This document shows positions 8,513 through 16,344 of a stretch of 41,178 bases of DNA, piece by piece. The notes under the pieces were generated by a model, which did no database searches, was not told the origin of the DNA, and worked only from the letters and a program-made list of their open reading frames with translations. Source of the DNA: Bacillus subtilis (GTDB lineage Bacteria; Bacillota; Bacilli; Bacillales; Bacillaceae_C); contig NZ_VTQV01000038.1 in the NCBI RefSeq assembly GCF_008764245.1, positions 1 through 41,178 of the forward strand, given 5' to 3'. Position numbers and translations under genes: made by a program. Position 1 is the stretch's first letter. Every line of letters begins with the position of its first letter.

Positions 8513-9814
8513 TTAAGCTGCCCATCCTAGATAAACAACAAATACAACAAATAGCACATACATAATCGGATGAACTTCTTTAAATTTCCCTTTGAACACC
8601 ATTGTTAAGGGGTAAAAGATGAAGCCTAAAGCAATCCCAGTAGAAATACTATAAGTCAAAGGCATTGTAATAACCGTCATAAAGGCAGGTATCGCAAACT
8701 CAAAATCTTTCCAACGAATCTCTGCTAAAGAGGAAGCCATTAGAATGCCCACGATGATCAAAGCAGGTGCCGTTACTTCTGAGGTGACAACACTTAGCAA
8801 TGGTGAAAAGAACAGAGCTAGGATAAAAAATCCTGCTGTGACAACGGACGTAAAACCCGTTCTACCACCAGCGGCCACCCCTGAGGTTGATTCCACAAAG
8901 GAAGTTGTGGTCGATGTACCTAAAACAGCTCCAATCATCGTAGCGACAGAATCAGCAGATAATGCTTTTCCAGCTCGTGGCAGTTTTCCATCTTGTAATA
9001 ACCCCGCTTGTCTAGCAACTGCCATTAACGTACCTGCCGTATCAAAGAAATCAACAAACAATAATGTAAAGATGACCACAAGCATATGAGGAGTAAAAAG
9101 ATCGCCAAAATGACTAAACATCACACCAAAAGTCGGTTCTAAACTAGGAATAGTAGAGACTATTCCAGATGGTAATGGAATTTGTTTAAAAATAATTCCT
9201 GCAATGGCTGTGACAATCATTCCATAAAAGATGGCCCCTTTAAATCCGCGTATCATGAAAAAGGCTGTAATCACAATACCGAAAATGGTTAATAATGTAC
9301 CAGGAGCCGTAATATCTCCTAGAGCAACTACCGTTGTCCCAGGATCAGCATCGACGACAATGCCGGCATTTTGAAAACCAATAAAGGTAATAAACAAACC
9401 AATTCCCGCGGCAACAGCCAACTTAAGCTGCTCAGGAATCGCGTTAATAATCGTTTCACGTATTTTGGTTAAAGTAAGGATAAAAAAGATTAATCCAGAG
9501 ATGAAGGTTCCTGCCAAAGCTGTTTGCCATGGGATTCCCATCCCGATCACAACAGTATAAGCAAAGAACGCATTAATTCCCATACCTGGAGCAAGTGCGA
9601 CAGGATACTTAGCCCATAGACCCATAATTAAACAGGCGATTGCGGAAGATAAGGCTGTTGCGACATAAACAGCTCCTTGATCCATTCCAGCTTCACCTAG
9701 TACGGATGGATTGACAAATAAGATATAAGCCATTGCAAGGAATGTTGTTAAACCAGCAACAGATTCTTGACGATAACTTGTATTCCATTCTTTAAATTTA
9801 AAATATCGATCCAT
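8513..9814 (-). CDS. NCS2-family purine permease (hypoxanthine/guanine, PbuG-like)
   Basis: A 433-residue multi-pass membrane transporter of the nucleobase:cation symporter-2 (AzgA-like) family. Diagnostic segments are the N-terminal YRQESVAGLTTFLAMAYIL, LAPGMGINAFFAYTVV (about 75-90), LFVDFFDTAGTL, LGTSTTTSFVESTSGVAAGGRTG in pieces, and MPLTYSISTGIALGF near the end. It imports purine bases across the plasma membrane. The leader carries a guanine-class purine riboswitch, which favours guanine/hypoxanthine as substrate, as for B. subtilis PbuG. Adenine deaminase downstream makes hypoxanthine, so the locus is a salvage module. Exact specificity is inferred. Confidence 0.88.
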   Translation of the reverse strand: MDRYFKFKEWNTSYRQESVAGLTTFLAMAYILFVNPSVLGEAGMDQGAVYVATALSSAIACLIMGLWAKYPVALAPGMGINAFFAYTVVIGMGIPWQTALAGTFISGLIFFILTLTKIRETIINAIPEQLKLAVAAGIGLFITFIGFQNAGIVVDADPGTTVVALGDITAPGTLLTIFGIVITAFFMIRGFKGAIFYGMIVTAIAGIIFKQIPLPSGIVSTIPSLEPTFGVMFSHFGDLFTPHMLVVIFTLLFVDFFDTAGTLMAVARQAGLLQDGKLPRAGKALSADSVATMIGAVLGTSTTTSFVESTSGVAAGGRTGFTSVVTAGFFILALFFSPLLSVVTSEVTAPALIIVGILMASSLAEIRWKDFEFAIPAFMTVITMPLTYSISTGIALGFIFYPLTMVFKGKFKEVHPIMYVLFVVFVVYLGWAA

Positions 9815-9844
9815 CTTTTTTCCCCCTGTAGCTCATATGAACGC

Positions 9845-9876
9845 AAAAAACCTGGATAATTTATCTACCCAGGTTA
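9845..9876 (-). terminator. Riboswitch-controlled terminator upstream of the purine permease
   Basis: On the minus strand AACCTGG and CCAGGTT form a stem around a 13-14 base loop, followed directly by TTTTTT. It lies between the aptamer and the permease start and is the expected expression platform: ligand binding should favour termination. Confidence 0.85.
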
Positions 9877-9965
9877 CAACCAACAATGATGAGAGAAAAT
9901 GGCCATTTTCCATTCTAATAAGCAGGATGAAAGACTTGTCATCGTCTTATGGCACGATCTATCGT

Positions 9966-10040
9966 CATTTTGTAGTCGGGTAATTTACGGTTACCTGGTA
10001 GAAACGCTTGAGCCATATTCTCAAGCATATACATTCAATG
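9966..10040 (-). ncRNA. Purine riboswitch aptamer, guanine class
   Basis: Reading the minus strand: P2 stem GCTTGAG/CTCAAGC with loop ...ATATGG, the invariant GTTTCTACC junction, P3 with the CCGTAAA loop, then CCGACTACA. The core matches the purine riboswitch consensus throughout. The specificity base in the GA-C-TA junction (position 74 of the standard numbering) is C, which reads guanine/hypoxanthine; adenine switches have U here. A terminator follows about 90 bases later. Confidence 0.95.
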
Positions 10041-10073
10041 AACTTTTATTAAATTAAAATGATTACAGCTCTA

Positions 10074-10103
10074 TTTATAGCATAAAGTCCCTACAATCGT
10101 CAA
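10074..10103 (-). promoter_or_regulatory. Promoter for the riboswitch-purine permease transcript
   Basis: On the minus strand: TTGACG (10103-10098), an 18-base spacer, TATAAA (10079-10074). It lies about 35 bases upstream of the aptamer. Confidence 0.6.
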
Positions 10104-10301
10104 GACAAACACGAATATTGTTATTTTTTTTAGGGTTATTGTTCGTTAATTGACTCAGTTCATTAGATATTCACATCTTTTATCTGATCATTGACTTTTT
10201 GATAGGATATTTTCTAGTGAAGTGGTAAACTTTTTATCATATCCTCTAGCCTCCTCTTGACTAGGAGGACAAATCAATCGAAAACTGGTGGTGAGCACCA
10301 T

Positions 10302-11471
10302 ATGGAAACCAAAAAGGCTTTACCCGTCCTTTTTGCCGTTATGTTTTTTGTTATGGTAGGATTTGGTATTATTATCCCGGTCTTACCCTTTTATGCTGAG
10401 GAATTAGGGGCCACCCCTACACAATTAGGTCTATTGATGGCTGTCTATTCTCTTATGCAATTGTTATTTTCACCAATCTGGGGAAGAGTTTCCGATCGGA
10501 TCGGCCGTAAACCTGTGATGATGATCGGGATTTTCGGACTCGCCATTTCTTTCTTTTTAATGGCTTTTGCTAGCCAATTATGGATGTTATTCGCCGCAAG
10601 AATTATTGGAGGGTTACTTTCATCTGCAAATATGCCAACGGTAACAGCCTACGTAGCGGATATCACATCACCTGAAGATCGTGGAAAAGGGATGGGAGTC
10701 GTAGGAGCCTCTGTGGGGCTAGGCTTTATCCTTGGACCTGCAATAGGCGGGATTTTTTCGGAGTCAAATTTAAGTACACCTTTTATACTGTCGGGGGTTT
10801 CTTCTATCATCACATTCTTCCTTGTTCTATTCATCCTCAAGGAATCACTTCCAGCTGATAAAAGGGGAGCAGAAACAGGGAAAAAGGAATCTATGTTTAA
10901 AGCATTAAATGGCCCGATTTCGATTCTCTTTATTCTGCAATTGTTTGTTTCTTTATCCATGGCTGGTCTTGAAGCCACTTTTGCCTATTTTGCTGCGAAA
11001 AGAGCAGGATTAGGCACTGTACAACTTGGTTATTTGTTTATGATTATGGGTCTTGCGGGGGCGATCGTCCAAGGAGGATTAGTAGGTAGGTTAACGAAGA
11101 AATATGGGGAAGGAGCCGTGATTCAACTCGGCATTATCATCTCTGCGATTGGCTTCGGACTTATTTTACTGATCGATAGCTTTACAACCGCCGCTATTTA
11201 TTTAACGATTTTCGGAATTGGGAATGGTGTGATTCGTCCAAGTGTATCCGCCCTGTTAACCAAAACCTCAACTACAGGTCATGGCAATACAACAGGCTTA
11301 TTATCCTCCTTCGATTCCATCGGCCGGATCGTAGGACCGCCATTAGGCGGTTGGCTCTTTAAAACAGCAACTGGGTTACCATATATTTCTGGATTGATTT
11401 TATCCATTATCGCGTTAATTCTATATCAAGCCTATAAAGTTGCTATTTCGAAAAAGACTATAGGAGTATAA
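10302..11471 (+). CDS. MFS drug exporter (Tet/Bmr-like, DHA1 family)
   Basis: A 389-residue 12-helix major facilitator transporter, the usual length for Bmr/TetA-like exporters. It has the loop 2-3 motif A (GRVSDRIGRKPVM, about 61-73) and the antiporter motif C in helix 5 (GASVGLGFILGPAIGG, about 138-153), which mark proton-driven drug efflux. The ATG at 10302 follows GGTGGTG; a 15-codon upstream extension from a TTG is less likely. No regulator gene is adjacent. Substrates cannot be predicted. Confidence 0.88.
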   Translation: METKKALPVLFAVMFFVMVGFGIIIPVLPFYAEELGATPTQLGLLMAVYSLMQLLFSPIWGRVSDRIGRKPVMMIGIFGLAISFFLMAFASQLWMLFAARIIGGLLSSANMPTVTAYVADITSPEDRGKGMGVVGASVGLGFILGPAIGGIFSESNLSTPFILSGVSSIITFFLVLFILKESLPADKRGAETGKKESMFKALNGPISILFILQLFVSLSMAGLEATFAYFAAKRAGLGTVQLGYLFMIMGLAGAIVQGGLVGRLTKKYGEGAVIQLGIIISAIGFGLILLIDSFTTAAIYLTIFGIGNGVIRPSVSALLTKTSTTGHGNTTGLLSSFDSIGRIVGPPLGGWLFKTATGLPYISGLILSIIALILYQAYKVAISKKTIGV

Positions 11472-11517
11472 AGTTTTTTCGGATAGTCAAAGATCACCCC
11501 TATACTTGTAAAAGATA

Positions 11518-11551
11518 CAGGCACAACAATCCTAACGATCCGTTGTGCCTG
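11518..11551. terminator. Terminator between convergent genes (MFS exporter and yxlG)
   Basis: A perfect 10-bp stem, CAGGCACAAC and GTTGTGCCTG, with a 14-base loop, sits between the exporter stop and the yxlG stop. The U-tract is weak (TTCTTT) on the plus strand and on the minus strand (ATCTTTT), so it probably serves both directions. Confidence 0.7.
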
Positions 11552-11555
11552 TTCT

Positions 11556-12332
11556 TTAGTAACGTTCATAACGTTTAAACGAATAAACCGTGAATAAAAA
11601 CAAACCAATTAGCAGCAAAAGGCTTGTGAAAATCATAAGCGTTAGTGAATCTTGCCATACGCCTGTTAGTAAATAGTCGCTCGCCTGACTTTGAGCATTA
11701 GCGGGACTCCATTTCATATATTTTGGAAAAAGAGAGCTACCAAGTGATAAGACTGCCAACACGACCACACTTACCCCTGCAATTCCTCCTACATTTTTCA
11801 AAAGGGTTCCAGCAAGTATTGTTACAGTTAAAACAAATAGAATCCATATACTATAAATAAATAGACTTCCTAAAAATGCCTTTATTCCCACTTGTTCAAA
11901 CAGCAAATTCGTATAATAATAGCAAAGACTATAGCCTAGCGTGAAGGAAATTAAGAGTATGGTCGCATTGGCCACCCATTTACTTGCAATGTATTGAAAA
12001 GCTTGAACAGGACGAACCATCACAAGTGACAGAGCTCCGCTGTTTCTTTCATGAGCGATGCTGCCCATTACACTTAGAACGAAGATGGCTGTCCCGATGA
12101 TTCCTAACTGGCCAAGTGTACCAGCAAGCACTTCTCCTCCAGTGGGAACAGGGATCTCAATGACTGTTCCCTCCGGTAAATTCCCGGCCATATCTAAAAT
12201 TTGCGGCATATAATATTGACTAATAGGTTGTGAGATCGCTAATAGGCTAATCACGATTGGAAGCCAAATCCATTTTTTATCCCGCCACGCTTCTACCCAT
12301 TCCTTCTGTACTAATGTTAGGAAGACACTCAT
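11556..12332 (-). CDS. yxlG: ABC transporter permease, YxlG-like
   Basis: A 258-residue ABC-2/NosY-type membrane subunit with about six transmembrane segments and a 60-residue extracytoplasmic loop after the first. The IAHERNSGALSLVMVRPV segment (about 90-107) is characteristic of the family. It is the last gene of the sigY operon, and its start overlaps the yxlF stop by four bases (ATGA), so the two subunits should be made together. In B. subtilis YxlF-YxlG form an exporter of unknown substrate in the same gene order. Confidence 0.82.
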   Translation of the reverse strand: MSVFLTLVQKEWVEAWRDKKWIWLPIVISLLAISQPISQYYMPQILDMAGNLPEGTVIEIPVPTGGEVLAGTLGQLGIIGTAIFVLSVMGSIAHERNSGALSLVMVRPVQAFQYIASKWVANATILLISFTLGYSLCYYYTNLLFEQVGIKAFLGSLFIYSIWILFVLTVTILAGTLLKNVGGIAGVSVVVLAVLSLGSSLFPKYMKWSPANAQSQASDYLLTGVWQDSLTLMIFTSLLLLIGLFLFTVYSFKRYERY

Positions 12333-13216
12333 CGATTGACCACCTCCATATACGCCTCTTCTAATGAATAGCTTTTTTGTTCAAAGCGAACAATGGTGAA
12401 CCGATCTTTCAGGCAATCCGCTAAAAGATGATTTCGCCCCTCGTCATGGTTAAACGTGATTTCCGCGGCATAGGGAGATAAAAATCGGAGATCGCGAATA
12501 TAGCTTTTACTAGGAAGCCATTCTGTTAGTTTTTCCGCGACTTCTAGGGCAAATGTTTCGGTTTGCTGCGTATGCCTTAAATCTACTAAAGAACCGGACC
12601 ATTTCATGCGCCCGTCCTTCAACATCACAATATGATCACATACCTGTTCAGCGTCATGAAGAACATGGGTTGAAAATAAGATCGCCATGCTTTTCTTCAA
12701 TTCTTGCATAATCTCTAATACATCACGGCGTCCTTCAGGATCTAAAGCAGAGACAGGCTCATCTAAAATCAGTAACTTTGGTTCATGGATCATCGCTTGC
12801 GCTAATCCTAATCGTTGTTTCATCCCACCGGAAAAGCCGCCAATCCGCTTGCCTTTCGCCTTTTCCAATCCAACAAACGCCAACATTTCCTCACTATTTT
12901 GTTGTCGTTTCTTTTTTGCAAGTCCGGAAAGTTTCCCGACGAAATGTAGATACTCTATAGCTGTCATCCATGGGGGAAAAGCGGGATATTGTGGCAAATA
13001 GCCTAATTCAAGGCGATTGATGTCAGGTTTCCCTAAAAATTGAATCGTGCCTGTTGTCGGTCGTAAAAGTCCAGACAACATATTTAAAGTCGTTGTTTTT
13101 CCCGAACCATTTGGTCCTAAAAGAGCGACACATTGGTTATTTGCAATGGTAAAGGATAAACCCTCTACGGCCAGTTGATTCTTATACTTTTTCGTAAGTT
13201 GATGAACAGTAAGCAA
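12329..13216 (-). CDS. yxlF: ABC transporter ATP-binding protein, YxlF-like
   Basis: A 295-residue ATPase, the same length as B. subtilis YxlF. Walker A is GPNGSGKT (about 34-41), the signature is FSGGMKQR (about 130-137) and Walker B is LLILDEP with the following SALDPEGR. A C-terminal extension of about 80 residues follows the nucleotide-binding domain. The start is TTG with GGGGGAG 6 bases upstream. It pairs with the permease encoded immediately downstream. Confidence 0.87.
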   Translation of the reverse strand: MLTVHQLTKKYKNQLAVEGLSFTIANNQCVALLGPNGSGKTTTLNMLSGLLRPTTGTIQFLGKPDINRLELGYLPQYPAFPPWMTAIEYLHFVGKLSGLAKKKRQQNSEEMLAFVGLEKAKGKRIGGFSGGMKQRLGLAQAMIHEPKLLILDEPVSALDPEGRRDVLEIMQELKKSMAILFSTHVLHDAEQVCDHIVMLKDGRMKWSGSLVDLRHTQQTETFALEVAEKLTEWLPSKSYIRDLRFLSPYAAEITFNHDEGRNHLLADCLKDRFTIVRFEQKSYSLEEAYMEVVNR

Positions 13217-13228
13217 TGTCGTCTCCCC

Positions 13229-13417
13229 CTATTGTCTTTTTCTACCAATAATAAAATAAAGGACAGGTCCAATTAAGTTTATACAAACAATAATAAGGAT
13301 CCATAACCATTTTGGACCATTTGTTTCTTCTTCCTTTACACAACTTACAAGCGCAACCGTCATCAAAATAAGCTGCAAACCAAAGATTGGCGCAATCATT
13401 TCCCAAGAAATGCTCAT
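13229..13417 (-). CDS. yxlE: Small membrane protein with PLD nuclease N-terminal-like domain, YxlE-like
   Basis: A 62-residue protein with two hydrophobic helices (about 8-25 and 36-57) in the pattern of the PLDc_N domain, including GPKWLW and GPVLYFIIGR. The ATG at 13417 has GGAGG 9-10 bases upstream; a longer frame reading back through yxlD is not the real start. One base separates it from the yxlD stop. In B. subtilis YxlD and YxlE contribute to negative control of sigma-Y. Confidence 0.78.
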   Translation of the reverse strand: MSISWEMIAPIFGLQLILMTVALVSCVKEEETNGPKWLWILIIVCINLIGPVLYFIIGRKRQ

Positions 13418-13418
13418 A

Positions 13419-13625
13419 TTACTCTTCCTCCATTTGTTTTTTTCGAAACGGACGTACCACAAAGAAATAATAAAATATCGTAGGGAATGGAAATTGCAGC
13501 AACCCCAAGATTCCCCAGACCCAAGCATAAGCCCCTTTTTTCTTCGCATCGATAAATAAAAGAATGCTCTGGATAAGTAAGATTGGCGAAACAAGCAAGA
13601 GGGTGATTAACTTTTCAGTGTCCAT
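13419..13625 (-). CDS. yxlD: Small membrane protein, YxlD-like
   Basis: A 68-residue protein with two membrane segments (about 6-23 and 33-55) and a basic, then acidic tail. Length and position equal B. subtilis YxlD (68 residues). Its start overlaps the end of yxlC by 11 bases, implying coupled translation. With YxlC and YxlE it is expected to hold sigma-Y inactive at the membrane; this is inferred from the B. subtilis operon. Confidence 0.75.
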   Translation of the reverse strand: MDTEKLITLLLVSPILLIQSILLFIDAKKKGAYAWVWGILGLLQFPFPTIFYYFFVVRPFRKKQMEEE

Positions 13626-13950
13626 GTTCTGTCACCCCGTCCTGTTTCTTACTTCGCTTTCTTTCGGCTATCAAGATGACCGGTATGGCACCAATCGCTA
13701 AACCCTGTACCCAGATAAAAATAGGAGTGAGCTTAAATGCCAGCACGCTATAAGAAGTGAGTATGAATAAGGCCGTGACGAGAAAAGTAAGCAATTCTCG
13801 GCGAAAGGCGCGCTTGCGCTTTATTTTAAATTCCTGAAGCACCTGTACCATATGTGCCTGTTCAGGAACTTTTGCTTCAAACGGCTTTTCTAGCTTTTCT
13901 AAGTCTTGTTTAAATTGAGAAAGCCACTCTTGCTCTTGGGAATCTTTCAT
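13615..13950 (-). CDS. yxlC: Anti-sigma-Y factor, YxlC-like
   Basis: A 111-residue protein: a cytoplasmic N-terminal half of about 50 residues rich in charge, two membrane helices (about 54-73 and 77-95) and a short basic tail. That layout fits a small membrane anti-sigma factor, as known for B. subtilis YxlC (106 residues). It abuts sigY directly, the normal arrangement for an ECF sigma factor and its inhibitor. Confidence 0.78.
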   Translation of the reverse strand: MKDSQEQEWLSQFKQDLEKLEKPFEAKVPEQAHMVQVLQEFKIKRKRAFRRELLTFLVTALFILTSYSVLAFKLTPIFIWVQGLAIGAIPVILIAERKRSKKQDGVTEHGH

Positions 13951-14481
13951 TCACGACCACTCCTTCCGAATTTTCTTCATACCATGATGGACTCGTGTTT
14001 TGACTGTACCTTCTTTTAAACCAAGCATATGAGCAATTTCTTTATAGGTGTAACCATAAAAATGTCGTAAAAGAATCGGTGTCCGTATGGTTGGATCCAA
14101 TAAAGCAAATTGCGCCATATATTCCGTCCATTCAAAACCATTTATCGTTACATTCCATTGCATTTTTCTAATAACCTCAGCTTGTAATTTCTCCTGTCTT
14201 CTTCGCTCTCTCTTTCTTTTTCGTTGATGATCGATGAATAATCTTGACGCGATAGAAATAAACCAAGTTGATAACTTCGATTCACCTTTAAAACTAGAAA
14301 AATGAATATAGGCCTTCAGCATCGTCTCTTGCATCAAATCTTCTGCCAAATCGGGGTCAAGACTTACTTTCACTAAATATTTATAAACAAATTGATAATG
14401 CGCTTGAAAAAGTTGAGTGAAGGCTTCATCACTCCCCTTTATTGCCGCTCTGATCAATTGCTTTTCTTCTCTCTCATTCAA
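13951..14481 (-). CDS. sigY: ECF RNA polymerase sigma factor SigY
   Basis: A 176-residue ECF-type sigma factor. Region 2 covers about 20-90 ([26 protein letters not shown] in pieces) and region 4 about 120-172 ([20 protein letters not shown] helix-turn-helix). The start is TTG, with a GGGGG site about 11 bases upstream. It heads the six-gene operon sigY-yxlC-yxlD-yxlE-yxlF-yxlG, identical in order to B. subtilis. A sigma-Y-type promoter lies 39 bases upstream, so it should activate its own transcription. The physiological signal is not known from sequence. Confidence 0.88.
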   Translation of the reverse strand: MNEREEKQLIRAAIKGSDEAFTQLFQAHYQFVYKYLVKVSLDPDLAEDLMQETMLKAYIHFSSFKGESKLSTWFISIASRLFIDHQRKRKRERRRQEKLQAEVIRKMQWNVTINGFEWTEYMAQFALLDPTIRTPILLRHFYGYTYKEIAHMLGLKEGTVKTRVHHGMKKIRKEWS

Positions 14482-14519
14482 TAGAAGCCCATCCCCCTTT
14501 CGGCCGTTCTAAAAGATTA

Positions 14520-14545
14520 GACGTTCCGGATTGTTAAACCGTTCA
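14520..14545 (-). promoter_or_regulatory. Autoregulatory sigma-Y promoter
   Basis: On the minus strand TGAACG (14545-14540), a 16-base spacer and CGTC (14523-14520). This matches the motif described for the B. subtilis sigma-Y promoter and sits just upstream of sigY. Confidence 0.75.
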
Positions 14546-14664
14546 TTTTTTATATAAGTTTTTTTATAAAGGGAGGTATTTCCCCATTGATGCTTATTAG
14601 CCATTGTACTATTTTTATTATCCGTTGCTTGTTTTCAATGGAATTCAAACAACTTTTGCTTTAT

Positions 14665-14694
14665 AAAAAAACTCTTCGCACACGCAAAGAGTTT
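14665..14694 (-). terminator. Terminator left behind the aminotransferase remnant
   Basis: On the minus strand AACTCTT and AAGAGTT form a stem around TGCGTGTGCG-type loop sequence, followed by TTTTTTT. It lies 5 bases past the stop of the decayed aminotransferase frame, so it is probably the old gene's own terminator. Confidence 0.75.
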
Positions 14695-14698
14695 TCCA

Positions 14699-15004
14699 TT
14701 AGAATAAATTCAATTGTGGTGCCACCACATTCCAAACAATACGATGACATTCTTCTATAAGAGCATTGCGACGCTTTTCATACAGAGCGTCTATTCCCGC
14801 GGAACATTCTTGTGATCTTGATTGAGCGGCCGCCGCGGCGTGTTGAGCATCCGGAAGCAAACTAGCAAAATGATAATCTTGAATCAAGTTGATTGCCTCA
14901 ATCATGTCGGCATTTCCTACAGCAAAGCCGACTAGCCTTTGATCCGGACTTTTTGAACACCCTCTTAAAGTTGCAATTCTGAGCCAAATCTTATAGTCTT
15001 TAAG
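14699..15004 (-). pseudogene. Remnant of a class I aminotransferase (MtnE-like)
   Basis: The open frame gives LRGCSKSP, then LVGFAVGNADMIEAINLIQD, then ECSAGIDALYEKRRNALIEE and NVVAPQLNLF. This follows the C-terminal half of PLP aminotransferases of the MtnE/PatA group: the SK of the PLP-lysine block, FAVGN, QD, the ERRNAL helix, and W-x-V-x-APQGSFF, which here ends early. Only about 80-100 of roughly 390 residues remain; the N-terminal two thirds and the last part are gone, and there is no ribosome site. In B. subtilis mtnE adjoins mtnU, and an mtnU gene starts 25 bases away on the other strand, so this is most likely a decayed mtnE. Confidence 0.7.
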
Positions 15005-15028
15005 TCAAATTATCTAGGGGTGTGATGT

Positions 15029-15829
15029 ATGATGAAGATTGGATGCATTCAATTGGATGTCGCCTTCTCTGATCCGGAAAGGAATTTCGCCCAGGTGGAA
15101 AAATGGGTTCGGGCAGCAGCGGCGAAAGGTGTGGAACTTGTTGTTTTGCCTGAAACGTGGAATACAGGCTTTGATTTACCTCGTCTCGAAGAACTAGCAG
15201 ATCAAGATGGTACACAAACCAAAGACCTTCTATCCAAGCTTTCCAAGGAACTGAACATTCATATCGTCGGTGGATCGGTCGCTACGAAAAAAAATGGACA
15301 ATTTTATAATACGATGTATGTATACTCCAATCAGGGTGAATTAGTAAGCGAATATGATAAAGCTCACCTCTTCCAATTAATGGATGAACATTTATACTTG
15401 CAAGCTGGTGATACCATGAATAGGTTTTCCCTAGATGGTATCGAAGCGGGCGGCGTCATTTGTTATGATATTCGTTTCCCAGAATGGTTAAGAGCTCATG
15501 CTTTAGCGGGCGCTAAAGTCTTATTCGTACCTGCTCAATGGCCAAAACAGCGTGTTGATCATTGGAAGGTATTACTACAAGCACGGGCAATTGAAAATCA
15601 ATGTTTTGTCATTGCCGTCAATCGCCGTGGAAACGATCCGAATAATGAATTTAACGGCCATTCAATGATTATTGAACCATGGGGAAATGTTCTTTGGACA
15701 GGTAAAGAGGATGAAGAGCTTGCAGTAATTGATGTTGATTTTTCAATTGTCGATGAAATAAGAGAACGAATTCCTGTATATGAAGATAGACGACCAGAAT
15801 TATATAAGGGTCTTGCCCCACTGCGATAA
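15029..15829 (+). CDS. mtnU: Carbon-nitrogen hydrolase MtnU (omega-amidase type)
   Basis: A 266-residue nitrilase-superfamily amidase. The catalytic triad is visible: Glu42 (LPETW), Lys111 (YDKAHLF) and Cys145 (GVICYDIRFPEW). Length and motifs match B. subtilis MtnU/YkrU. MtnU-type enzymes are reported to hydrolyse 2-oxoglutaramate, formed when glutamine donates its amino group in the methionine salvage transamination. The partner aminotransferase next door is a remnant here, so the amidase must serve a transaminase encoded elsewhere. The start ATGATG follows AGGGGTG at 6 bases. Confidence 0.85.
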   Translation: MMKIGCIQLDVAFSDPERNFAQVEKWVRAAAAKGVELVVLPETWNTGFDLPRLEELADQDGTQTKDLLSKLSKELNIHIVGGSVATKKNGQFYNTMYVYSNQGELVSEYDKAHLFQLMDEHLYLQAGDTMNRFSLDGIEAGGVICYDIRFPEWLRAHALAGAKVLFVPAQWPKQRVDHWKVLLQARAIENQCFVIAVNRRGNDPNNEFNGHSMIIEPWGNVLWTGKEDEELAVIDVDFSIVDEIRERIPVYEDRRPELYKGLAPLR

Positions 15830-15853
15830 GACGTTAACGCAGTGAGGCAAGGC
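15812..15853. terminator. Terminator between convergent mtnU and the membrane-protein operon
   Basis: CTTGCC-C-CACTGCG (starting inside the last codons of mtnU) pairs with CGCAGTG-A-GGCAAG around a 12-base loop. The downstream tract is CCTCCTTTATTTT. The stem is strong and the U-run modest. Confidence 0.55.
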
Positions 15854-15858
15854 CTCCT

Positions 15859-16344
15859 TTATTTTCCCGATAAAAATAGACCAAATTGCGCAAGGAGGGC
15901 ACTCCCCACATAAGTCCCTGTAAAAACGAAAACGGCCACAATCGCGACCTTCCAGGATGTTTTCCGCAAGTCGACAAGCCGATCGGCTACTGAAATACCC
16001 GCGAAGGTCAAAATCGGCGTGGTGATGGATAAGAAATCGACCGCGGCAATGGCTTGTACAAAGAAGTCTGAAACCAAACAAAGAACCAAGGAAACGATTG
16101 ACACCCAGCCAAGAATAGGGAAATCACGGATTACTTTTACAGGTACCTTCTGCATAACGTCTGAGATCAGAATTCCAATCATCGAAAACGCCCAAAGTAC
16201 AACCAATCCGGCAATCGTCATCATCGTGATTGGTGTCGATTCAGGATTTTTCAATAGTTTAATTTCTTGAGTAAATAGAATCAAAGCCACACTAAGCAAT
16301 AGGACGAGACTAAACTTTACATACTTATTCGACAATTTCTCCAT
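15859..16344 (-). CDS. Small membrane protein, partner of DUF3100 protein
   Basis: A 161-residue membrane protein with about four to five hydrophobic helices (about 10-26, 40-62, 80-98, 104-120, 133-155). I do not recognise a named family with certainty. Its start overlaps the stop of the upstream DUF3100 gene, so the two are translationally coupled and probably form one membrane complex. It is the last gene of a three-gene cassette led by an M20 amidohydrolase. A transporter subunit is the simplest reading, by inference from context only. Confidence 0.7.
   Translation of the reverse strand: MEKLSNKYVKFSLVLLLSVALILFTQEIKLLKNPESTPITMMTIAGLVVLWAFSMIGILISDVMQKVPVKVIRDFPILGWVSIVSLVLCLVSDFFVQAIAAVDFLSITTPILTFAGISVADRLVDLRKTSWKVAIVAVFVFTGTYVGSALLAQFGLFLSGK

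Noticed and set aside
8745-9089. 114-codon plus-strand frame inside the purine permease
   Set aside because: Antisense shadow of a well-supported transporter; the amino-acid composition is unlike a real protein.
14906-15028. S-box (SAM riboswitch) in front of the mtnE remnant or mtnU
   Set aside because: The GATGAAACC and GGCAACC-type core of an S-box is absent on both strands.
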